Source: Pengzhenrongella sp031582905
Lineage (GTDB): Bacteria; Actinomycetota; Actinomycetes; Actinomycetales; Cellulomonadaceae
Length of the DNA: 64,000 bases
Direction: 5' to 3'
NCBI RefSeq assembly: GCF_031582905.1
Contig: NZ_CP133990.1
Span: 1,736,001 to 1,800,000, forward strand
The notes beneath the pieces were generated by a model. That model was not told the origin of the DNA. It saw nothing but the letters and a program-made list of their open reading frames with translations, and ran no database searches. The translations under genes were made by a program, and so were the position numbers. This document shows, in pieces, positions 1 through 9,219 of the stretch (its first letter is position 1; each line of letters opens with the position of its first letter).

Positions 1-2733
1 GCCGCGCCTCGACCCGGAAGGCGTCGATCAGGGGCGCGCCGCGCGGTAGTCGCCGGCGAGCAGCGCGCATGGACCGCCACATCGGCGGGTACCAGAAGTA
101 CAGCGGTCGCCCGAGCTGCTCGATCAGCGTGGTCGCCGCGGTCTGCATCGCGTCCGCGCCCGCGAGGTCGCCGGCCTCGAGGAGGTCCGTGAGCCGCAGG
201 CGGGTGGCCTCCAGTCGCAGCTCGAGGTCGTCGGTGCCGTCGGCGGCGGCGGCGATCCGCGGGCCCGCAGCGAGCCGGTCGGTCAGGTGCCGGGGATCGC
301 TCTGCGCCGCGCGCAGGGCCAGCAGCGCGTGCGCGAGCGCGGCGGGGTCGCCGCACTCCTGCGCGAGGTCGACCGCCCGCCGGCAGGTGTCGGCGCCCGC
401 CGGGTCGCCGTCGAACACGAGCGCACGCCCCAGGTCGGCGAGCAGGTGGCTGCGTCGCACCCGCTCGCCCGGCGGCAGGGTCGCCTCCGCGGCCCGCAGC
501 AGCTGCACCGAGCGGGCACCCCAGACCGATCGCGGCAATCGGCTCGCGAGCAGGGCGCTCTCGTACCCGGCCGCAGCGGTCACCAGGGTGTCGTCGTCCT
601 CGGCCACCCGCGCGGTGTCGCCCGCCTCGGCGAAGGCGAGCATCGCCTCCTCGACGCGGCCCGAGCGTCGCTCGGCCTCCGCGAGCGCGAGCCGCCGGCG
701 GAGCCGGTCCGGTCCGCCGCCGGTCCCCGGGAGGTCCAGGGCGCGGTGCAGGAGGGCGGCGGACCGCTGCGGGGAGCTGACCGCGTGCCGGGCGGCCGCC
801 TCCTCGAGGCGTGCGGCGGCCTCGTCGGCGAGCGTGCCCGTCGGGGTGCCGTCGGCGAGGCCGGCGGCCAGGGGCGGCAGGGTCTCGACGGCGCGGGCCA
901 GGTGGTGGCCGACGATCTCCGGCTCGCCGCCGTCCGGGGCGGCGTTGACCTCGAGCCACCGGGCGAACCGCACGTGCAGCTCGGCTCGCTCCCGGCGGGC
1001 CAGCGACCCGTAGGCGGCGTCGCGCAGGAGGGCGTGCCGGTAGGTGTAGGCGTCACCGGCGAGCGGGTGGGGGTGCGGCCCGACGAGCAGGCCGACCCGC
1101 GTGAGGTCCGCGAGCGGGGCGTGCGGTCGCTCGACCCCGAGCGCGGGCAGCGCACCGGTCGGGAACGTGACACCGGGGACCGAGCCGCGCTCGACCACGG
1201 TCCGCGACGCCCCGGGCAGCGCGTCGAGCTGTCCCTGGTAGATCGCCTGCACGGTGCTGGGCAGCACGGGCGGCGTCGTGCGGCCGGTGAACGTCCAGCA
1301 GGTGCCGTCCGGGCGCAGCGTCCCGGCCTGGATCCACGAGCGCAGCAGCTCCTCGACGAACAGCGGGTTGCCGCCGGACGCCGCGACGACGCCGTCGAGG
1401 TGCGTCTCCGGGAGCGTGCCGTCGCCGACCAGCGTGAGCACGAGCTCGCGCGTGACGTCCGCGGCGAGCGGCTCGAGGTGTCGCTCCCGCATCCCGGCGA
1501 GGTCGGCGGCGCCGCGGGCGAGGCCGGCGGTGGGGCGTGCGGTGACCAGCACGAGCCGGCCGCCGGGTCGAGGGTGGGTCAGCGCGTAGCGGACGAACGC
1601 GCGCAGGTCGGGTCCGGCGAGGTGGAAGTCCTCGACCACCCACACCGGGACCGGCGCCGACGTCGCGTCGAGGACGGCGGTCCACGCGCTGTACAGGTCG
1701 AGCGGCGCGGCGTCGAGCACGTCCCCGCGGAGCAGTCGGACCGTGTGCCGTACGTGCACCTCGGCGTGCGCCCGGTCGTAGCCGTGCGCGACCAGGGCGG
1801 CGACGAGGTCCGCGTCGAGGTCCGCGTCGAGGTCCACGCGGTGCTCGTCCGGCTCGGCGGACCGCCCACGGAGGCCGTCGCACGCGGCCGCGAGCAGGCG
1901 TGCGACGCACGTGTAGCCCCACTCGGGCTCGTCCCCGAGCCGCACCGTCCAGCTCGGGTGCCCGGCCGGCGCGATCGCGTGGCAGAACTCCTCGACGAGC
2001 CGGCTCTTGCCGACACCCGGCGGGGACACGAGCACGAGCCCGGGGGTGCGGTGGGCGACGTCGCGACGGCCAGTGCGTCGTGCAGGACGGCGAGCTCGTC
2101 GGCGCGGCCGAGCAACGGGGCGTGCAGGCCGTGCTGGCCCAGTCCACGGCGCGGCTCGCTGCGCTCGTGCAGCACGCGCCAGGTGCGCAGCGGTTCCGCC
2201 TTCCCCTTGAGGTGCAGCTCGCCGTGGTCCTCGAGGACGAAGCGGTGCGCGACCCCGAACGCCGTCTCGGGGCCGAGGAGCACCTGACCGGGGTCGGCCG
2301 CCGACTGCAGGCGCGCTGCGGTGTTGACCGCGTCGCCGGTGACACGCCAGCCGTCCGGCGCCCGGGTCACGACGACCTCACCGGTGTTCACCCCGACGCA
2401 GACCCGCAGGCCGCCGCGCGCGGCGTCGGCGTCGAACCCGAGGTCGTGCTCGAGCCGGGCGGTGTCGCGGACGAGGCGGGTCGCGGCGCGCACCGCCCGC
2501 ACCGGGTCGGTGTCGTCCGCGTGGTCGGTGCCGAACGTCGCCATGACCGCGTCGCCGATGAACTTCTCCACTTGGCCGCCGTGCGCGACGACGGCGTCGG
2601 TGGCCCGCGCGAACCAGGCGTCCTGGATCCCGGCGACGTCCTCCGCGTCGAGCCTCTCGGACAGCGCGGTGAAGCCGGCGAGGTCTGCGAAGACCACGCT
2701 GACGACCCGCCGTCCCGTCGCGCCCGTGCTCAT
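1..2733 (-). CDS. class III adenylate/guanylate cyclase fused to AAA ATPase (partial, frameshifted)
   Basis: The N-terminus (about residues 8-180) is a class III nucleotide cyclase domain: FADLAGFT and GDAVMATFG carry the two metal aspartates, and GDAVNTAARLQ the substrate-binding Asn and Arg. It continues into an AAA ATPase module with Walker A GVGKSR, then a helical TPR-like region rich in Ala/Leu/Arg that runs off the left edge, so the C-terminus is missing. This order is typical of actinobacterial cyclase/ATPase signalling proteins. The frame breaks at the GGGGG run at 2042-2046, between the cyclase domain and Walker A; one extra base restores it. The ATG at 2733 is chosen because the family usually begins just before the cyclase domain; an ATG at 2772 would add 13 residues. 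The next gene is divergent and has a cNMP-binding domain. Confidence 0.85.
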
Positions 2734-2801
2734 GTCGCGCTGACGGTAGCGTGCGTCGTCGCAGGTCGTCACCGGTATCGGCTCCCGACGGAGGTGGGCG
2801 C

Positions 2802-3793
2802 GTGGCTGTTCCGACGGCGGGCGTGACGTCGTTGTCCTGGATCCCGTCCGAGCTGATCCGTGGCCCGCTGCGGGTGCCGTTCGACGTCGGCCTCACCCAC
2901 TACGACGACCCGCCGCCGGACCGGCTCGACGACCTGGACGCCCTGCGCCGCGCCGGCCGGTTCCGCTTCGTCAACCGGCTGCGCGCCACCGCCGAGCTGC
3001 ATGACGGCCGGATCACCGCGGTGCACCCGGGGCCCGGCACGGGCGGCGTCATCGGGCTGACCAACCTGCTCGGGGGCGCCGTGCGCTTCCCCGCGGTGCA
3101 GATGCCCGACCTCCTGACGACACGGATCTCCGACGACGGTGCGGTGGCCGTCGTCCGGCAGACCGCCGGTGGGCGCGCGCCGCTGCCCGCACCGCGTCTC
3201 GTCCGGGGGCGCCCCCGTCTGGTCGCTCCGCTGGTGTGGACGACGCTCGAGCTCACGCTGCACGCGGACGGTCGTGCCACCCACCGCGTCGAGGGCGCGA
3301 GCGCGTTCCCGCGCCACTGGGTGTACGACGACGCCGGCCGGCTCACCGAGAAGGTGGCGCTCACCGACTCCGACGGTTGGCTGCACGACATGACCGAGGA
3401 GCAGAACCCGTGGCGCGGCGTCGAGGCGGCCGCGGTGACCACCCCGGTGGAGACCGAGCTCGAGCGGCGGCTGTCCGTGCTGGTCATGGGCGGCGACCGC
3501 CGGGTGCGGCGGCTCGCCGCGGGTGACGTGCTGTTCCGCCAGGGGGAGCCGGGGAGCATGTCGCCCTCCTGCTCGACGGCGTGGTCGCCGTGCGGCGGGA
3601 CGGCGAGCGACTCGCGGAGATCGGCCCGGGCGCGATCCTCGGTGAGCGTGCCCTGCTCGAGGGAGCGCGGACGTCGAGCGTCGTCGCGGTCACCGACGTG
3701 ACCGTCGCCGTCGTCCACGGCTCCGCCCTGCCGCGCGAGGAGCTCGAGCGCCTCGTGGACGGACACCGCCGTGAGGACCACCCGCCGCGCTGA
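2802..3793 (+). CDS. cyclic-nucleotide-binding domain protein with unknown N-terminal domain (frameshifted)
   Basis: After adding one G to the run at 3551-3554 this is about 330 residues. The C-terminal ~90 residues are a Crp-like cNMP-binding beta-roll: FRQGEPGEHVALLLDG, then the phosphate-binding cassette GAILGERALLEGARTSS, with the usual Gly-Glu and Arg. There is no HTH after it, so it is not a Crp-type DNA-binding protein. The first ~230 residues are a soluble domain I do not recognise. The start is GTG 2802, which has GGAGG 7 nt upstream. It is divergent from the cyclase/ATPase gene, with starts about 70 bp apart, so it may respond to that cyclase; this link is inferred from position only. 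Confidence 0.8.
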
Positions 3794-3889
3794 AAGTCAC
3801 CTCCCGTTCATCCGGACGGGCTAACGTCACCGCGTCGAGCATCGCTCGGCGTCCTCCGCTCGCCGTTCCGCCTCTCCACCAGGAGTCCC

Positions 3890-5994
3890 ATGTCCGTGCG
3901 CAAGTCCAGCGCGACCGTCGCCGTCGCGTGCCTCGCGGTCGCCGTCGTCCCCACCCTGTCCGCGACCGCCGCGACGGTGCCGCCGGCGCCGTCCGACCCC
4001 GTGACCCTCACCCTGCTGTCCACCACGGACACGCACGGGCACGTCATGAACTGGGACTACTTCGCGGACGCGGAGTACGAGGGCGAGGACACGCTGGGCC
4101 TGTCCCGCGTCGCGACCGTCGTGAAGGAGGTGCGCGAGCGCGAGCCGGAGAACTCCGTGCTGGTCCTCGACAACGGCGACGCGATCCAGGGCACGCCGCT
4201 CACCTACCTCTACGGCCTGGGCGAGCGCGCCGACGAGGTCCTCGGCGGCACGACCGAGCACCCGATGGCGCAGGCCTTCGACGCCATCGGCTACGACGCC
4301 CAGGTCGTGGGCAACCACGAGTACAACTACGGCCTCGACATGCTCGCCGCGTACGAGGACGACCTGGCGGCGCCGCTGCTGGGCGCCAACGTCATCGACG
4401 TCGTGACCGGTGAGCCGTACCACGAGCCGTACACGCTGCTCGAGCAGGAGATCGACGGCCAGACGGTGACCGTCGGCGTCATCGGCCTGGTCACGCCCGG
4501 GGTGCGCGTGTGGGACAAGCAGCACGTCGACGGGGTGCTGGAGTTTCAGGACATGGTCGAGGCGGCGGAGCAGTGGGTACCGGTCGTCGACGACCTCGCC
4601 GACGTCGTCGTCGTGCTGGCCCACACGGGCCAGGGCACGGTGCCCGACGCGACGTACGACCCGGCCGACCTGAACGAGGACGTCGTCAACAACATCGCCG
4701 TCCAGGTGCCGGGGATCGACGTCATCGTCGCCGGGCACAGCCACCAGGACAGGCCCGCCACGGTGTTCACCAACGTCGCGGACGAGAAGGTGCTCGTCAC
4801 GCAGCCGTACTACTGGGCGCAGAGCGTCACCGAGACCACCCTGTCCCTGGTGCCCGAGAACGACGGCTACCGCGTCGACTGGAGCGAGGGCGCGGCGCCG
4901 AGCGTCGAGCCGCACTACGGCCAGGAGATCGAGACCGAGGACGCCGCGTTCGTCGCCGAGCTCACCGCCGAGCACGAGGCGACGGTCGAGTACGTCAACA
5001 CGCCGGTCGCGACGTCGGTCACCGAGCTCTCCGCGGCGACGTCGCGGTACGAGGACACCCCGATCATCGACTTCATCAACCACGTGCAGGCGCAGACCGT
5101 CGAGTCCGCTCTCGCCGACACCCCGTACGCCGACCTGCCGGTGATCTCCCAGGCGTCCCCGTTCTCGCGCACCGCCGTGTTCCCCGAGGGCGAGGTCACC
5201 ATCCGCGACATGGCGGGCCTGTACATCTACGAGAACACCCTCGTGGGCGTGCGGATGACCGGTGCCGAGCTCACCGACTACCTGGAGTTCTCGGGGCGGT
5301 ACTTCAACCAGGCGGAGGTCGGCGCGGAGTTCGACCCGGAGACCGGCACGAACGCGGTCACCGAGGACCGTCCCGAGGGCATCCCGGACTACAACTACGA
5401 CGTCGTCTCCGGGCTCGAGTACGCGATCGACATCTCCCAGCCCGCCGGGGAGCGCATCGTCGGGCTCTCGCACCCCGACGGCACCCCGGTGGCCGACGAC
5501 GACGTCTTCGTGCTCGCGGTGAACAACTACCGCCAGAGCGGTGGTGGGGGATACCCGCACGTCGCGGACGCCGAGGTGCTGTACGACGAGCGCCTGGAGA
5601 TCCGGCAGCTGCTCATCGACTGGGCCGCGGCGGCCGAGGTGATCGACCCGGCGGACTTCTTCGAGCCGAGCTGGACGCTCGTCACCGAACCGGTCGCCAC
5701 GCCGGTCCCGACGCCCACGCCGACCACCCCGGCGCCGACTCCCACCCCGAGCCCGACGACGACGCCCGCCCCGGGCACGGGCGGTGGGTCGGGTGCCGGG
5801 GGACCGGCTCAGGTGCGGCAGGTGGCGGCTCGGGTGGCGCGGGAGGCTCGGGTGCGGCGACGGGCGGCGGCCGGTCCGGGGCCCTCGCGGCGACCGGAGC
5901 CGAGGCGGCCGGCATCGCCGGTCTGGCCGCACTGCTCCTCGCGCTCGGCGCCGGCCTGTGGTCGGTCGCGCGCCGCGGGCAGCGGGTGGAGTGA
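3890..5994 (+). CDS. secreted 5'-nucleotidase / 2',3'-cyclic phosphodiesterase, LAxTG-anchored (frameshifted near C-terminus)
   Basis: UshA/CpdB-type metallophosphoesterase that strips phosphate from nucleotides outside the cell. A signal peptide covers residues 1-29. Metal-binding motifs follow in order: TDTHGH (~46), LDNGDAIQG, GNHEYNYG (~140), LAHTG and AGHSHQD (~281). A 5'-nucleotidase C-terminal domain (~370-590) contains the substrate loop YRQSGGGGYPH. Then comes a Thr/Pro stalk. One G must be added to the run at 5797-5801; the frame then reads a Gly/Ser-rich spacer, LAATG, a hydrophobic helix and an Arg-rich tail, which is a sortase signal of the actinobacterial LAxTG (class E) type. 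Repaired length is about 701 residues. The purine/pyrimidine scavenging role is inferred from the family. Confidence 0.92.
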
Positions 5995-6062
5995 CCCGCG
6001 GGGACGGGGATCGCGGCGCAGGCACGGGACCTCGCGCCGTGACGTGACGGCTGGTAGCTGAC

Positions 6063-6097
6063 GACGGCGGTGGTGGGCGACGCCCGCCACCGCCGTC
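6063..6097 (+). terminator. stem-loop after the nucleotidase gene
   Basis: An 11-bp perfect stem (GACGGCGGTGG / CCACCGCCGTC) with a nested GGGC/GCCC pairing lies 69 bp after the nucleotidase stop. It has no T-tract, as is common in GC-rich actinobacteria. A weaker GGGAGG/CCTCCC hairpin lies at 6138-6156. The rest of 5995-6242 shows nothing coding that I trust. Confidence 0.6.
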
Positions 6098-6242
6098 GCG
6101 GTGTGCGACCGGACGATGTGGTGGAGGTGTTCGGTCAGGGAGGGCCCCTTCCTCCCGCGCCGCCGCCGCACGTTCTCTTAGTCGCGCGCGCTGTCCACAG
6201 ATGCGTCGCGGTACCTCCGCGTGTGGGTGCCCTCGGTAGACT

Positions 6243-6258
6243 TCGAACATACGTTCGA
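6243..6258. promoter_or_regulatory. LexA (SOS) box upstream of the DUF222-HNH gene
   Basis: The sequence TCGAACATACGTTCGA is a perfect inverted repeat with 6-bp arms and a 4-bp spacer. It matches the mycobacterial/Bacillus-type SOS box consensus (TCGAAC-N4-GTTCGA). It ends 18 bp before the GTG start at 6277, and a TAGACT that could be a -10 element overlaps its left side, so bound LexA would block transcription. I saw no equally good copy elsewhere in the window. Confidence 0.75.
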
Positions 6259-6276
6259 CGCGGGGAGGTGGCTGCG

Positions 6277-7848
6277 GTGACCGAGAGCACTCCGCCTGCG
6301 GCGCGTCCAGCGCTCCCTCCACCGCCCACGCTCACCGGTGTGGCCATCGCCGTTGACGGGTCCGCTGACGGCGGCACCCCCGCCTGCGCACCAGCGACGC
6401 CCGCTCTCGCGTCCGGGCAGACCCTGGTGACGGTGATGGCGTCGCTGACCCGGCAGGTCGGTGGTGCGGCCGGGTGGTCGGCCGTGGACCGGTCGGCGTT
6501 GCTGGCGGATCTGGACCGGGTGATCGACGGTCTGAGCGTCGTGCGGGCCGGGGTGCTGGTGGCGGACCGGGATGCCGGGGCGTGGCGTGGTGCGGGTGAC
6601 CGGTCGTACGAGGCGGCGCGGGGGCGGGTCTCTGGGACAGGTGTGCGGGCGGCGGGGGTGCAGGTGCGGCAGGCCGAGCAGCTCGACGCCGCCCCCGCCG
6701 CCACAGCAGCGGTCACCGAGGGTCGCATCACCGTGGGTCACGCGGCGGTGCTGGGGAAGGTCGCGGTGACCGGTACCCCGGTGCAGCGGGAGGCCTTGGC
6801 GGACCCGGCGGTCCAGGAGGCGCTGGTCCAGGTGGCCGAGCGGCAGGACGCCGGCACGTTCCAGATCACCGTGGACCGGTGGGCCGCGACCGTGGACCCC
6901 GACGGGCTGGAACGCGACCACCAGGCGCGGCGCGCCGAGCGGTACCTGCACCTGACCCAGTCCACCGCGGGGACGTTCCTCAAGGGGCGGTTGGACACGA
7001 TCGCCGGGCACCGGCTGGCCTTGGCGTTGGAGGCGCTGACCCCGCGCCCGGCAGAGGACGACGACCGTGACCCGGGCGAGCGCCGCGCGGACGCGCTGAC
7101 GGAGATGGCGGGGCGGGTCCTGGCGTCGGTGGACACGAAGCCTGGTGGGCATGTGCCGGCGCAGATCACGATGGTCATGACTCCCGAGACGTGGGCGGCA
7201 GCCCGGGCCGAACGCGACCGGCGACGCCGCGCACCACAGCCCACCACCACGGGCTCAGGCACCAGCACTGGCACTGGCACTGGCACGAGTACGGGTACGG
7301 GTACCGGCGATGCGCCCTCCGGTGTGGGGGTGTCCGCCGGCGACGCGGTCAGCCCATCGGCCACGGTCGCCCCGGTGAGCTACCCGCCGGCGACCCTGGA
7401 GGACGGCACCCCCGTCCCGGTCACCGAGCTGGCTGCGGCGATGTGCGACTGCGATATCACCAGGGTCGTCATCGACGCCCACGGGGAACTGCTTGATCTC
7501 GGCCGCACGCAGCGGTTGTTCACCGGGGCATTGCGCAAGGCGATCATCGCCCGCGACCGCGAGTGCGGGTGGCCGTCGTGCCACGCACCGGCGCGGTGGT
7601 GCGAGATCCACCACATCGCCTGGTGGGACCGCGACGACGGACCCACCTCCGCCGACAACGGCGTCCCCCTGTGCTCCTTCCACCACCACGAGACCCACCG
7701 ACGCGATCTCACCATCACGCGCATCGCCGCCACCGCGACGTCGACGAAGAACGCGACGGCCGCGAGGAGCGCGGCGGCGGTCAGCCGGTCATCAGCGCAG
7801 GAGCCGCCCGACGCCGGCGACGCACCTCCCGGCCACCCGCCCCCGTAG
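6277..7848 (+). CDS. DUF222 / HNH endonuclease domain protein (13E12-like), copy 1
   Basis: The N-terminal ~300 residues are the helical DUF222 domain, with the typical stretch VTEGRITVGHAAVLGK. The C-terminal part is an HNH nuclease: CGWPSC zinc pair, CEIHHI, ADNGVPLCSFHHHETH. A Ser/Gly/Thr-rich linker at about residues 325-345 is coded by a hexamer repeat (7255-7305) and probably varies in length. The start is GTG 6277, preceded by GGGGAGG; an earlier in-frame start would place the SOS box inside the gene. The family is multicopy and patchily distributed in actinobacteria; a role in mobile-element or damage-response biology is inferred. A relative lies at 41242-42924. Confidence 0.85.
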   Translation: MTESTPPAARPALPPPPTLTGVAIAVDGSADGGTPACAPATPALASGQTLVTVMASLTRQVGGAAGWSAVDRSALLADLDRVIDGLSVVRAGVLVADRDAGAWRGAGDRSYEAARGRVSGTGVRAAGVQVRQAEQLDAAPAATAAVTEGRITVGHAAVLGKVAVTGTPVQREALADPAVQEALVQVAERQDAGTFQITVDRWAATVDPDGLERDHQARRAERYLHLTQSTAGTFLKGRLDTIAGHRLALALEALTPRPAEDDDRDPGERRADALTEMAGRVLASVDTKPGGHVPAQITMVMTPETWAAARAERDRRRRAPQPTTTGSGTSTGTGTGTSTGTGTGDAPSGVGVSAGDAVSPSATVAPVSYPPATLEDGTPVPVTELAAAMCDCDITRVVIDAHGELLDLGRTQRLFTGALRKAIIARDRECGWPSCHAPARWCEIHHIAWWDRDDGPTSADNGVPLCSFHHHETHRRDLTITRIAATATSTKNATAARSAAAVSRSSAQEPPDAGDAPPGHPPP

Positions 7849-7940
7849 GCGCGGTCGCCGCACCGCACGGACCCCCACCGCACGGACCCGCGCCTCGCGG
7901 GAGCGGCGCGAGCTGCGCACCACCGGGAGCACTCGCCCGG

Positions 7941-8171
7941 GTCACCTACGAGTTCCGCGACCGCACCGGTCGGCTGGTCGCCGCGGCGGACGGGGTGATG
8001 GGCGCGGGCGACGGGGCTCTGCACCCCGCAGAAGCGGGGCGCTCCGGTGGTCGCGCTTCGTCAGGGACCGCGCCTGCGCAGGCCACCGCCTCGCCCGACA
8101 CCGGTGAGCTCGAGTGGACGACGGACCCGTTCACGGGCGCCCGTGTGCCGGCGTTCTTCCTGGAGGTGTGA
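7941..8171 (+). CDS. small hypothetical protein without a recognisable start
   Basis: The frame from 7941 reads like real protein: VTYEFRDRTGRLVAAADG near the start, and an ordered C-terminus with LEWTTDPFTGARVPAFFLEV before the stop. No ATG, GTG or TTG in frame lies upstream before sequence that looks non-coding. Internal GTG 7995 and ATG 7998 would drop the best-looking part. GGGAG at 7926-7930 could serve a start near 7941, where the codon is GTC. The gene may have lost its start, or an upstream single-base error may hide it. I recognise no family. Confidence 0.35.
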   Translation, partial: VTYEFRDRTGRLVAAADGVMGAGDGALHPAEAGRSGGRASSGTAPAQATASPDTGELEWTTDPFTGARVPAFFLEV

Positions 8172-8268
8172 GGTGTGCCGATCACTGCCGAACCGCGGTC
8201 CGACGCCACGGCCGGTCGGCGGCACGGGGACGCGCGGAGCCGAACCGTGTGACCACACCGGCGCTGCC

Positions 8269-8358
8269 GGGCCTGCCCGGGTTGCCGGGTCTGACCGCGC
8301 TGCAGGGTCTGACCGCGCTGAAGGGCCTTGCCGCGCTGAAGGGTCGGACCGGGCTGCC
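8269..8358. repeat. five 18-bp tandem repeats
   Basis: Five consecutive 18-bp units start at 8269, 8287, 8305, 8323 and 8341; the second and third differ at one base. Read on the plus strand from GTG 8249 (GGAG 9 nt upstream) they give a 69-residue frame with leucine-rich 6-residue repeats (GLTALQ, GLTALK, GLAALK) ending at 8458. That frame overlaps the tail of the opposite-strand membrane gene, so I treat this as a minisatellite with a possible small ORF. The rest of 8172-8423 shows no other feature. Confidence 0.6.
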
Positions 8359-8423
8359 GCATCTCACCTCCAGCGCGACGCTGCTGATGTCTCCCTCCGC
8401 TCGCCGTGCTGCCGTTCCGTCCA

Positions 8424-9025
8424 TCAGCGGGGTCGCAGTCCCGCACCCTTCAGGGTGATGCCGGCCAACGCGCGGACGACGTCGGGATCCCCGCGTCGCC
8501 AGGCGCTGACGACGTCCGGCGCGACGTCGGTGACCCGACCGAGGGGCGCGTCCACGAGTGCGCGGAGCGCGAGCAGGTCCGTACCCGCGGGGAGTCACGG
8601 ACCGTACGGACCCGCGCAGCGCGCCGCGCGGACAGCCACCGGTGCACGGCCCAGACGCCGGCCACCAGCACGACGGGCCACGCGGCGACCGAGACACCGG
8701 CGAGCACCGCTACCCGCTCCGCGCCGGTCTGGATGTCGACTCCCGAGCCCGCGAGGGCGAGTGCGGCGTCGCCGGCCGAGTCGAACGGTGCCCGCAGGTC
8801 GTCTCCCAGGAGCGGCGTGCGCGCGACGCCCTCGGCTGCATCGCGCAGACCTTCCTCGAGGGCTCCGCCTGCGCTCTCGAGAGCGCGACCGGGCTCGGCG
8901 AGCCGCCCGACGACGTCGTGCACCGCCCGGCCCACGAGGACCCAGGCGACGACCCATGCGAGGACCAGCGTGTCGCCGGCAAGCTGCCGGGCGCGGCGGG
9001 CGGGGATCTCGGCGTAGAGGCTCAC
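8424..9025 (-). CDS. two-helix membrane protein of unknown function (frameshifted)
   Basis: About 200 residues after repair. A hydrophobic helix at ~18-36 (LVLAWVVAWVLVGRAVHDVV) is followed by a soluble segment (~40-100) that would lie outside the membrane, a second helix (VAVLAGVSVAAWPVVLVAGVWAV) and a cytoplasmic tail. The frame breaks at the GGGG run at 8589-8592; with one more base the tail reads DLLALRALVDAPLGRV and continues to the stop at 8424. That 50-residue tail has ordered hydrophobic spacing, unlike the other frames. I recognise no family or motif that gives a function. Confidence 0.7.
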
Positions 9026-9127
9026 CGAGGCATCGTCGCGTGTGCGACTGCCTCCCGCACCGGGTCGCCGTGGGGTGCGAGCCGTGGCCGCTCGGCTGTG
9101 GCTCGATGAGCGTGCCCGCGCTGACCT

Positions 9128-9192
9128 GGGGCGCGAGGAGCTGAGGCGCGAGGAGTTGGGGCGCGCGAGGAGCCGAGGCGCGAGCGCCTGGC
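9128..9192. repeat. short imperfect GCGCGAGGAG repeats
   Basis: Several imperfect copies of a roughly 11-15 bp GGCGCGAGGAG unit fill the 194-bp gap between the two minus-strand genes (9026-9219). No promoter or terminator stands out. Confidence 0.4.
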
Positions 9193-9219
9193 GAGGTCAG
9201 CGTGCAGGGCGAGGGCGGG

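Noticed and set aside
3827..6322. An 830-codon minus-strand frame opposite the nucleotidase
   Set aside because: Shadow of the plus-strand gene; no motif.
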